Origin: an uncultured Lachnospira sp.
Lineage (GTDB): Bacteria > Bacillota > Clostridia > Lachnospirales > Lachnospiraceae
Assembly (NCBI GenBank): GCA_934358235.1
Contig: CAKRKK010000168.1
Coordinates: 1 to 5,322, forward strand
DNA length: 5,322 bases
Direction of reading: 5' to 3'
Part shown: positions 1 to 4,940 of the stretch, piece by piece
Layout: each line of letters opens with the position of its first letter
How positions within the stretch are numbered: the stretch's first letter is position 1
Notes under the pieces: generated by a model
Told to the model about the DNA's origin: nothing
Databases searched by the model: none
Seen by the model: the letters and a program-made list of their open reading frames with translations, nothing else
Position numbers and translations under genes: made by a program

Positions 1-65
1 CATACGAAAATAATATGATACTGTAACAAATATTTGTGTCTGTTTTTTGATTTCCACGTTCCCAT
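1..65 (-). CDS. tnpA: IS200/IS605-type Y1 transposase TnpA, N-terminal fragment (window edge)
   Basis: Only the first 21 codons are present. They read MGTWKSKNRHKY followed by LLQYHIIFV. The basic start followed by Y-(x)-Y-H-(I/L)-(I/V)-F is the first strand of the HUH/Y1 transposase fold and is highly characteristic of IS200/IS605 TnpA. The usual continuation CKYRKK would begin with the Cys whose codon starts at the window edge. TnpA excises and inserts the element as a single strand, recognising the end hairpins. No good ribosome binding site sits 5-10 nt upstream of this ATG: a GGAGG lies about 20 nt upstream, and an extended -10 lies almost on the start. The catalytic HUH and Tyr residues lie outside the window, so activity cannot be judged. 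Confidence 0.75.
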   Translation of the reverse strand, partial: MGTWKSKNRHKYLLQYHIIFV

Positions 66-71
66 AACGCA

Positions 72-80
72 AGTATACCA
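72..80 (-). promoter_or_regulatory. Candidate extended -10 promoter directly before IS200/IS605 tnpA
   Basis: On the minus strand the sequence TGGTATACT matches an extended -10 element (TGn plus TATACT) and ends 6 nt before the tnpA ATG. No recognisable -35 lies 17 nt upstream. If used, transcription would start at or next to the ATG and give an essentially leaderless message. The match may be a coincidence in AT-rich DNA. Confidence 0.3.
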
Positions 81-95
81 CAAACCTCCGCTTCC

Positions 96-140
96 GGCTA
101 CCTTAACCCACCGTCTAAAGCCAGTGGGATTGCGGTAGCC
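96..140 (-). repeat. Bipartite hairpin at the IS200/IS605 left end
   Basis: Inner arms CCCACCG (107-113) and CAGTGGG (122-128) pair over 7 positions, one of them a G-T, around an 8-nt loop. Outer arms GGCTACC (96-102) and GGTAGCC (134-140) pair perfectly over 7 bp. The two stems are nearly concentric and are separated by small unpaired stretches. Such imperfect left-end hairpins are what Y1 transposases bind on single-stranded DNA. The loop also supplies the TAG (115-117) that ends the interrupted DUF2971-like frame. Confidence 0.7.
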
Positions 141-429
141 CTATTTCAAAATCACTTTTAGTAAGTACATACTTCTTAAATGGGGTTTCCTTCATTCCCA
201 GTCTAATTCCATTGTAAGTAGTTGAATAAAGTTTCCACATTGGAATAACTTCCTTAGGTTGATCCATCCATGATGAAATAAATACATAATTAGCAAATTG
301 AAATTCATCAGCAGTCTCTACTTCCTACATATCGTCCATTTTTCTCAACGGATTAAACCTTAACTTTCTGCTTTTCAAAATCAAAGCTAAAGATTCAAGT
401 GTCATATACTTATACAGTAATTTAGCCAT
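115..429 (-). pseudogene. DUF2971-like gene remnant: in-frame TAG, then cut by an IS200/IS605 element
   Basis: The frame starts MAKLLYKYMTLESLALIL and continues with RFNPLRKMDDM, a TAG stop at codon 35 (325-327), then EVETADE, YVFISSWMD and EVIPMWKLYSTTYNGIRLGM up to a TAG at 115-117. The order Y-K-Y, (L/I)RF-NP, DD-x-x-E, FISSW and PMW-x-x-Y is the N-terminal pattern of DUF2971, a family of unknown function, usually about 200-300 residues, often found near defence or mobile genes. Codon 35 is probably a former CAG (Gln), since the family usually has DD-(x)-Q/E here. The last residues before 115 come from the inserted element, so about half or more of the protein is missing. A weak AGAGG lies 11 nt before the ATG, and the start is 47 nt after the protease stop. 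Two independent lesions make it a clear pseudogene. Confidence 0.72.
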
Positions 430-476
430 TATTCAATCATCCTCTATCAATTATCATACAACATTATCTCTTAATA

Positions 477-3005
477 TCAATTAGTCATTGGTGTCACAAA
501 ATGCTCCACTGCCTCTCCATACAGATACATAGCCTTACACAGATTGGCAAGCTTCTCATCCTTTCCCTGCACTGCTTTCCTAATATAAGAATACGGACTT
601 ACCACGCCCTCTGCTGTATCACTACTATCCTTATTAGTAGTCAGAATAGTATAATTTGCTGACAGCATATACGGATAAAGTTCCTCTATCTTAATACACA
701 TAAGACTTCCATCAAGTGTTATCTCATAATTACTATTGCTCGCATAATGACTATCACCGTTCACTTTAATATCATACTTCTGCTTAATCTGATCCAGCGT
801 AAGTTGATTTTTGTTTACAAAGTATACTTTCATAGCTGTATCATCCGTGCAAACCAATGATGTGCCGATATACTCTAAATCATCATTGCTGAGCTTCGAT
901 GTGTCCTCATCTACTGTATTCTTTAATATGTCATCTACAGATAATGTTTCAACTGCATTTTCTGTAAGATTTTTATTTGCCAGGTCTGATGTATTCTCGT
1001 CAAAATAAAGCTGCGCATATGCACCATAGTTAAGTAGAGTTTTAGCGATTGCCTTTTTTTCTCCCAGATAGCCATTGTCCTCTTTTATACCGGCAATAAA
1101 TTTATCAAGATAATCTGCCGGTGAAAATGCATAGCTGTTACTCTGGGTTCCATCACTCTTTATAATACTTATATCAACTTTTTCTGTGAGCTTTGCCGGA
1201 ACAGCTTCATAAGTAAGTTTCTTAACGTCTTCATTATTATATGTTTTTGTCTCAAAATCAGATAAAGGCTTGTCCACATATGAGCCGTCCAGATATGTAA
1301 ATCTTACTTTTGCTCCGGTATCGTCAAGTATATCTGATGATAATGCTGCATAAAGCTGTGCACCGATATGCTCTGCCAAATAAAGAGAATATCCCTTTGG
1401 ATTGAATTTATTCTGTGGTTCTTCTTTTGCTGTTTCGTTAGATGTAAATGCTTTTATGCAGTAGTTACCCCAGTAATATGGATAGTATCGTCCACCACTA
1501 TAATAAAAGCTCTTGTTATTTCCACGACTAACTCCACAATCCCATATAGGTATACTCAGATTATCTCCTGTTCCTACGCTTGATGCCTGTTCATAATCCA
1601 ATGCCGCGGTATCCAACGTTACCACTATCGCAAATTTACTACCCGGAGTTAATTTAACAGGTTTTTTCAACTGTATAGTATGTATTCCAGCATATGTCGT
1701 GGTTCCTGTAGTTGTAGCTAAATACTGCTTTGTTCCATTAATGACTGCACCAGATGAGGAGCCAAGCTTATTATTCACAGTATCCTTTATATCTGTGTAA
1801 ACATCAATCTTATAATTTACCCCTGCATTTTGGGAAAACGTCAATGAAACTGCCTTAAGTTCCTCGTATTCATCATCCGGCTTCTCCTGTGCATCAAATA
1901 TATTCATCAATACCCTATGATTTTTATCTGGATATCCCATAATTCCACCATCAACCTGATAATTATTATCATATCCATCATTAGCATCAAAATCAAATAC
2001 CCATGCTGTATCAGCAAGTGAATATGTCTCGTATGACATCCAGAAATAGCTTGCGTATATTCCCCAACTGTTTCTCACAAGCCATGCCCCATCTTTTACA
2101 GGTTTTGATGCTGCAGTAAAATTATCCTTAGAAAAATTATCATCCCAGCCGACTACCATAACTGCATGTCCGCCACCACTTAAATCATCATCATGATACG
2201 CATACTGATACGTACTATCATTCCAACCAAGCGAATAATCATCGTGCTGATACATAACACCAACGGCTCCATGCTCCATAATCATTTTTTTTACATCATC
2301 AGGAGACTGCTTAATATTGACCATATATGCATTTTCCAAATGTGCCTCATCAAGGTTGTAGGCATAGGAGTCATCAAGTCCGTTCTTAAGTACCGATGCC
2401 GCCTGACTATATGGAACAAGACTTTCATTTACAGGTCCAACCCACTGTGCATATCTGCGGGCTGCCATTTCGAAATTACCACCATAGTTCAAATATGATG
2501 TAGTCGCATTTTCGTTATAATATTTAGTATAATCACCGGTAGTTCCACCCAGAGGATCCGTAACCGAATTAAATGTATAGTATGCAAGTGCCAGCTCGCT
2601 TAAATCAACATTCTGATCCGCAGAACCATCATTAATCAAGTCAAACTCAGCAAGTCCAGTAGATGCAAATGCCCAACAGGTGCCATAAGGGTTCTGATTT
2701 CTATATGATGGGTATTTTGATGTAACTTCACTAACACTACCCGGATATGCATCCGGAAGCATAGAATACATGGCAATTCCCGGATCATATACAGGAGTAT
2801 TGTAGTCTAGATCACTCTTTATATACCCTCCGGTAGCTGACTGAGACTGATTTTTGTCCTGAGTTCCAGATTGTAATAGTACATTTACTGTGCTATTATC
2901 ACTATCATTCACAGTATCAGCAAATACGTTTTCAACATTCATTCCAAAATTAGATGAAACAATTAACGTTGCTGTTAATAAAATCCCTACAAATTTCTTT
3001 TTCAT
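477..3005 (-). CDS. Secreted papain-family (C1) cysteine protease with lectin-like and C-terminal surface domains
   Basis: This 842-residue exported protease starts with a signal peptide (KKK, then a hydrophobic stretch to about 20, likely cleaved after VFA at 29). A propeptide-like stretch follows to about 95. The C1 catalytic domain covers about 95-340. It has Gln104 (oxyanion hole), Cys110 in QNPYGTCWAFAS, His280 in GGGHAVMVVGW and Asn312 in RNSWG, so the full papain catalytic set is intact. Residues about 360-520 match the lectin-like domain that follows this catalytic domain in clostridial surface proteases (LMNIFDA, ELKAVS, YAGIHTIQL, KFAIVV). Residues about 535-842 form a further domain seen in many Lachnospiraceae surface proteins, with LLNYGAYAQLYF near 657-668 and AMYLYGEAVEHF near 825-836. 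There is no LPXTG sorting signal or C-terminal membrane helix, so retention, if any, must be through the lectin-like or C-terminal domain. The start is supported by AAAGGA about 9 nt upstream. It is second in a likely two-gene operon. Substrate is unknown. Confidence 0.95.
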   Translation of the reverse strand: MKKKFVGILLTATLIVSSNFGMNVENVFADTVNDSDNSTVNVLLQSGTQDKNQSQSATGGYIKSDLDYNTPVYDPGIAMYSMLPDAYPGSVSEVTSKYPSYRNQNPYGTCWAFASTGLAEFDLINDGSADQNVDLSELALAYYTFNSVTDPLGGTTGDYTKYYNENATTSYLNYGGNFEMAARRYAQWVGPVNESLVPYSQAASVLKNGLDDSYAYNLDEAHLENAYMVNIKQSPDDVKKMIMEHGAVGVMYQHDDYSLGWNDSTYQYAYHDDDLSGGGHAVMVVGWDDNFSKDNFTAASKPVKDGAWLVRNSWGIYASYFWMSYETYSLADTAWVFDFDANDGYDNNYQVDGGIMGYPDKNHRVLMNIFDAQEKPDDEYEELKAVSLTFSQNAGVNYKIDVYTDIKDTVNNKLGSSSGAVINGTKQYLATTTGTTTYAGIHTIQLKKPVKLTPGSKFAIVVTLDTAALDYEQASSVGTGDNLSIPIWDCGVSRGNNKSFYYSGGRYYPYYWGNYCIKAFTSNETAKEEPQNKFNPKGYSLYLAEHIGAQLYAALSSDILDDTGAKVRFTYLDGSYVDKPLSDFETKTYNNEDVKKLTYEAVPAKLTEKVDISIIKSDGTQSNSYAFSPADYLDKFIAGIKEDNGYLGEKKAIAKTLLNYGAYAQLYFDENTSDLANKNLTENAVETLSVDDILKNTVDEDTSKLSNDDLEYIGTSLVCTDDTAMKVYFVNKNQLTLDQIKQKYDIKVNGDSHYASNSNYEITLDGSLMCIKIEELYPYMLSANYTILTTNKDSSDTAEGVVSPYSYIRKAVQGKDEKLANLCKAMYLYGEAVEHFVTPMTN

Positions 3006-3018
3006 AAATATAATCCTT
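3006..3018 (-). promoter_or_regulatory. Ribosome binding site of the C1 protease gene
   Basis: On the minus strand AAAGGATTATATTT immediately precedes the ATG. This gives an AAGGA core about 8 nt from the start and fixes the start of the signal peptide. The 41-nt gap to the upstream gene contains no hairpin followed by a T-run, which supports co-transcription. Confidence 0.7.
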
Positions 3019-3046
3019 TCACGCTTCTCTTGTTAATTACAATGTG

Positions 3047-3646
3047 CTAATCAATTGGTATAATAGGTAACTCTATAACGCCACTACCTGATGAACTGTC
3101 ATCTGATGAATCACTGTTATCATCACTATTATTACTATTATTACTATTATTACTATTACTACTATTACTACTATTGCTACTATTGTTATTGCTACCATTT
3201 CCGGTATTACCATTACCGCTATTCGGAACATTCTGTACTTTTGATGAATCTGAACCATCTGCTCCATTACCATTATCTGCTCCACTATCGTCATTTGACA
3301 TAATATCTGTCCCGTAATCATCTTTAGAGATTGCTCCATTATCCGACGAATCACTGCCTGTTGAATTGCCATCTGACGATGCACCGGAATCTTTTACAGA
3401 ACCATCTGAGCTATCTGCAGCATCTGTGTTGTTCCCGTTCTGCTGTACCCTATTAGTTTCTGTCTCTTGAGATGTATCTGTTTCTTCAGTTGCTTCTGTT
3501 GATTCAGTTGCTTCTGTAGCCTTTATTTCTGTGGCATCATCAGATTTCTTACTGTTTCCGAAAAAAATAACTGCTATATAAAGTACAATTGCAAATGCTA
3601 ATATAACTACTATGCTTATAAATATCTTGGTTTTGATAAATTTCAT
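3047..3646 (-). CDS. Membrane-anchored Ser/Asn/Asp-rich low-complexity surface protein
   Basis: This 199-residue protein is of unknown family. Lysines at 2, 5 and 7 precede one hydrophobic helix (about 9-29), then KK and an entirely hydrophilic remainder. This predicts an N-terminal anchor with the chain outside; no signal-peptidase site or lipobox is evident. The exterior has a Thr/Glu-rich part (about 39-65), an acidic Ser/Asp/Gly/Asn part (66-150), and an Asn/Ser tract (about 150-180) encoded by 9-nt repeats. After this disordered linker the chain ends abruptly in a compact hydrophobic tail, GVIELPIIPID (189-199). The start is supported by AGAGG 9 nt upstream. The gene lies 41 nt before the C1 protease gene in the same direction. 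The layout suggests a flexible wall-spanning tether presenting its tail, or a substrate or partner of the protease, but nothing in the sequence proves this. No cysteines, so no disulfides. Confidence 0.85.
   Translation of the reverse strand: MKFIKTKIFISIVVILAFAIVLYIAVIFFGNSKKSDDATEIKATEATESTEATEETDTSQETETNRVQQNGNNTDAADSSDGSVKDSGASSDGNSTGSDSSDNGAISKDDYGTDIMSNDDSGADNGNGADGSDSSKVQNVPNSGNGNTGNGSNNNSSNSSNSSNSNNSNNSNNSDDNSDSSDDSSSGSGVIELPIIPID
3125..3187 (-). repeat. Seven tandem 9-nt units encoding an Asn/Ser tract
   Basis: On the plus strand the units are ACTATTATT three times, ACTATTACT twice, ACTATTGCT and ACTATTGTT, with no gaps. They lie in phase with the codons of the anchored protein and encode NNS or SNS triplets. 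Gain or loss of a unit changes the linker length by three residues without a frameshift, so this is a plausible site of slipped-strand length variation. Confidence 0.9.
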
Positions 3647-3674
3647 CTTTGGGTTCCTCTTTTCGCTTAATTAC

Positions 3675-3700
3675 ATGATTACCATAACTATGATACCATA
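3675..3700. repeat. Direct repeat overlapping the candidate operon promoter
   Basis: ATGATTACCATA (3675-3686) and ATGATACCATA (3690-3700) are near-identical direct repeats with starts 15 nt apart. The second contains the extended -10 itself and the first covers the predicted transcription start and early leader. They could be two binding sites for a regulator or a duplicated promoter core. Confidence 0.5.
3690..3698 (-). promoter_or_regulatory. Candidate extended -10 promoter for the tether/protease operon
   Basis: On the minus strand TGGTATCAT fits an extended -10 (TGn plus TATCAT). The predicted start near 3683 would give a leader of about 37 nt that includes the AGAGG ribosome binding site of the anchored-protein gene. 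The hexamer 17 nt upstream (TATATG) is a poor -35, which extended -10 promoters can tolerate. This is the best promoter-like site in the 179-nt gap upstream of the operon. Confidence 0.45.
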
Positions 3701-3709
3701 TTCTTATTA

Positions 3710-3817
3710 TTACATATAGCCTGCAGCCGCATTCCAATACCAGTACATTGACTTAGCAGGAGTAACGGTTATACTCAAAAATACATGATAATCAATATTT
3801 ATACTGCGTCCATAACC
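3710..3817 (-). other. 35-codon open stretch, possible orphan C-terminus, in the gap before the operon
   Basis: This frame has no stop from 3817 down to the TAA at 3710-3712. It ends SITVTPAKSMYWYWNAAAGYM, an aromatic-rich run that looks more like the end of a real protein than random AT-rich DNA. There is no ATG with a ribosome binding site: the internal ATG and a TTG lack any purine-rich sequence upstream. It is more likely the tail of a deleted gene than a live peptide. Apart from this, the IS21 fragment and the promoter site, the 3647-3825 gap holds nothing I recognise. Confidence 0.25.
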
Positions 3818-3891
3818 CTATGTAGCTATTTCGTAACTCCAACACGTTTCAGTTCCCGATGTACGTACTCATAATCGGGCTGTGTTCTATT
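3795..3891 (-). pseudogene. IS21-family IstA transposase fragment
   Basis: The stretch NRTQPDYEYVHRELKRVGVTK matches the conserved IstA region (P-D-Y-E-Y-(I/V)-H-(R/K)-E-L followed by GVT and LLW). After a TAG at 3826-3828, the +1 frame reads LWTQYKY (3795-3815), which fits the expected continuation, so a frameshift has occurred between the two pieces. IstA is the DDE transposase of IS21 elements, normally about 350-500 residues. Only about 30 residues remain, with no catalytic residues and no istB. Its orientation agrees with the possible IS21-type end repeats at 5046-5087. Family recognition is from memory of the motif, not from a search. Confidence 0.6.
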
Positions 3892-4173
3892 ACAATCTTC
3901 AAAGCCAGATACAGGACATCTAAAATCAGCAGCATATAAAATGCAAGATGCGAAATCATTCCACATTGAGATAGGAAAAAATCCGCACCAGCATATACCC
4001 AATGAAAAAACAACTCCCCAAACGTTTCGCTCATGCAGAATGTACTTTAAAACCTTCTCTTTATACACAGCGAAGATTATGGTAAATGCAGCAATGAACA
4101 GAGCCATAGCAACTGCGGATTCAACACCGAAGTTCTTCATAAGTTCTAATAAATTTATTACCACATCCATCAT
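3826..4173 (-). CDS. Small ORF with hydrophobic segments, C-terminus fused to an IS21 IstA fragment
   Basis: This 115-residue product has a plausible start: AGAGG lies 7 nt before the first of two adjacent ATGs. Hydrophobic segments at about 17-37 and 51-70 are separated by a basic loop (KEKVLKYILHER), so two membrane helices are likely. Cysteines stand at 61, 63, 77, 86 and 94. I do not recognise residues 1-94. From about 95 the chain reads NRTQ then PDYEYVHRELKRVGVTK, which is IS21-type IstA transposase sequence, so the original C-terminus has been replaced by in-frame mobile-element sequence. The frame ends at TAG just where IstA sequence would continue. The upstream 96 nt consist of the tail of an IS4-type remnant. 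It may be translated, but is most likely a truncated gene rather than a functional protein. Confidence 0.45.
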   Translation of the reverse strand: MMDVVINLLELMKNFGVESAVAMALFIAAFTIIFAVYKEKVLKYILHERNVWGVVFSLGICWCGFFPISMWNDFASCILYAADFRCPVSGFEDCNRTQPDYEYVHRELKRVGVTK

Positions 4174-4269
4174 TCATTATCCTCTTTGTTTTTATTTACT
4201 AAAACTTCCCATTCCCAAAATAAGATCAACACCTTGAAAATTCAACCATGCAAGTAGCAAAATAGCAGT

Positions 4270-4464
4270 TTAATTCAATACTGATGACTTGGCTAATGAA
4301 TTCTGTATAACATTCGGCAGCCGATTTACAAAGATATCAATAAATGCATCTATTTGTGCTTCTGTTGCCTGAAAAACAGTATAGATTTCTTCACAAGTCT
4401 TGAAAAACACTTCGATTTGCCTGCGTTTTCCATAAATGTGGATGATTTCTTCCTCCGAAAGATC
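4270..4464 (-). pseudogene. IS4-type (DDE) transposase remnant with internal deletion
   Basis: This frame reads DLSEEEIIHIYGKRRQIEVFFKTC, joined to EEIYTVFQATEAQIDAFIDIFVNRLP and ending SLAKSSVLN before a TAA. (S/D)EEEI-x-x-IYGKRW-x-IEVFFK is the hallmark Y-(2)-R-(3)-E-(6)-K region of IS4-family transposases. The second Trp/Arg position reads Arg here. In relatives roughly a hundred residues separate this motif from the C-terminal segment with the D-x-F-I-D-x-F-(V/I)-(x)-(x)-LP pattern, so an internal deletion is inferred at about codon 24. The frame is blocked by a TAG (4465-4467) directly upstream, and all N-terminal catalytic sequence is missing. The 96 nt after its stop, to 4174, hold only the leader of the next ORF and possibly the end of this element. 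Confidence 0.65.
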
Positions 4465-4478
4465 CTAATTGGCAATAG

Positions 4479-4805
4479 ATCCGTTTTGTTTGAAATACGC
4501 ATATTAATTTTTCCAATCATTAACTCCATTGCAGCTGTATCAGTATTTTTATTCATGTCAGTCGGAACAGAAATGGAATTCATCTCAATTTTTACAACTT
4601 CCTTATGAAACTGTTCATAGGTTGACAGCTGGTTTTTCTTGAGAATATCTCCGCAGCCTTTCTTGCAGAAACGCTTAACTCAGTTGTAAAAGGTATCTGG
4701 ATTAATATCATTGTTTAAACACCACTTATGATCAGACAGTCCGCTTTTGCGACATTCCATGATTAGGCGGTATTGTTCTTCGACTGGTACTCTTGATGTT
4801 CTCAT
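4479..4805 (-). pseudogene. tnpA: IS66-family accessory protein TnpA, in-frame TGA and truncated 3' end
   Basis: The frame begins MRTSRVPVEEQYRLIMECRK, then SGLSDHKWC, INPDTFYN and a TGA at codon 42 (4680-4682). It continues in the same frame with VKRFCKKGCGDIL, VVKIEM and MIGKINMRISNKTD. This is the helix-turn-helix TnpA (Orf1) of IS66 elements, usually about 110-130 residues. The TGA stands where relatives have the Trp of FYNW, a single TGG-to-TGA change. After about codon 109 the sequence passes into the IS4-type remnant, so the last residues, tnpB and the tnpC transposase are missing. ATGAGGT lies 8 nt before the ATG. A start at the internal ATG of 4583 would give 77 residues, but the end of that product is out-of-frame IS4 sequence, so I do not treat it as a gene. 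Confidence 0.75.
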
Positions 4806-4812
4806 AGATTTT

Positions 4813-4866
4813 ACCTCATAATAATTAGAGTAAAATGCTAGCATTTTCTGATACTAATTATGAGGT
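4813..4866 (-). promoter_or_regulatory. 54-nt palindrome covering the ribosome binding site of IS66-type tnpA
   Basis: The outer arms ACCTCATAAT (4813-4822) and ATTATGAGGT (4857-4866) are perfect 10-nt complements. The core AAAATGCTAGCATTTT (4832-4847) is a perfect 16-nt palindrome, and all share the exact centre 4839/4840. Between them a 9-nt stretch on each side is only partly paired. In a transcript of the tnpA strand, the outer stem would bury the AUGAGGU ribosome binding site. Confidence 0.85.
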
Positions 4867-4885
4867 GATAATTAACTTGTTGCAA
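4857..4885 (-). promoter_or_regulatory. Candidate sigma-A promoter of the IS66-type element
   Basis: On the minus strand TTGCAA (4880-4885) and CATAAT (4857-4862) are separated by exactly 17 nt, each one or two mismatches from consensus. Transcription would start near 4850, about 45 nt before the tnpA ATG. The -10 lies within the distal arm of the palindrome, so that arm would not be in the native transcript. Confidence 0.5.
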
Positions 4886-4909
4886 TCCATCGAATTATTT
4901 TGTGCTTAC

Positions 4910-4940
4910 TTATTCCCTACTTACGGATTATTACCTACTT
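4910..4940. repeat. Two 13-nt direct repeats upstream of the IS66-type promoter
   Basis: TTATTCCCTACTT (4910-4922) and TTATTACCTACTT (4928-4940) differ at one position and start 18 nt apart. They lie within the presumed left end of the IS66-type element and could be transposase-binding sites. Nothing else identifies them. Confidence 0.6.

Larger units (their letters stand above)
1..141 (-). mobile_element. Left end of an IS200/IS605-type insertion sequence, continuing beyond the window
   Basis: Reading on the minus strand, the DUF2971-like coding sequence stops resembling its family near 141. A strongly structured stretch follows, then the start of a Y1-type transposase. This is the layout of the left end of an IS200/IS605 element: a subterminal hairpin recognised by TnpA as single-stranded DNA, then tnpA. 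These elements lack terminal inverted repeats and insert 3' of a short target sequence, so the boundary (about 138-145) cannot be fixed without an empty site. The rest of the element, including any tnpB, lies outside the window. Confidence 0.7.

Noticed and set aside
325..327. In-frame TAG in the DUF2971-like gene as possible pyrrolysine or suppressor read-through
   Set aside because: TAG ends other genes in the window, no recoding signal is seen and the gene is also interrupted by an insertion, so decay is the simpler explanation.
3125..3187. Short regular repeats that might suggest a CRISPR array
   Set aside because: The units are 9 nt with no spacers, lie in codon phase and encode a low-complexity linker.
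3091..3303. Plus-strand open frame rich in Tyr and His
   Set aside because: It is the complement of the Asn/Ser repeat tract of the anchored protein, has no ribosome binding site and no plausible protein composition.
3759..3776. Small inverted repeat (GAGTA/TACTC) as a terminator after the 115-codon ORF
   Set aside because: The stem is only 5 bp and the T-rich side is on the wrong end for the minus strand.
3849..4034. Second minus-strand frame with a hydrophobic stretch overlapping the 115-codon ORF
   Set aside because: It has no ribosome binding site, and its end is the out-of-frame reading of the IstA-like segment.
3941..4237. 98-codon plus-strand frame
   Set aside because: It is antisense to the 115-codon ORF, and has no ribosome binding site or recognisable domain.
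4350..4583. 77-codon minus-strand frame as an independent gene
   Set aside because: It is the in-frame continuation of IS66-type tnpA after the TGA, and its last 40 codons are an out-of-frame reading of the IS4-type remnant.
4680..4682. In-frame TGA at a conserved Trp position as a sign of TGA-as-Trp recoding
   Set aside because: The intact protease gene ends with TGA and uses TGG for Trp throughout, so the standard code applies and the TGA is a point mutation in a dead element.
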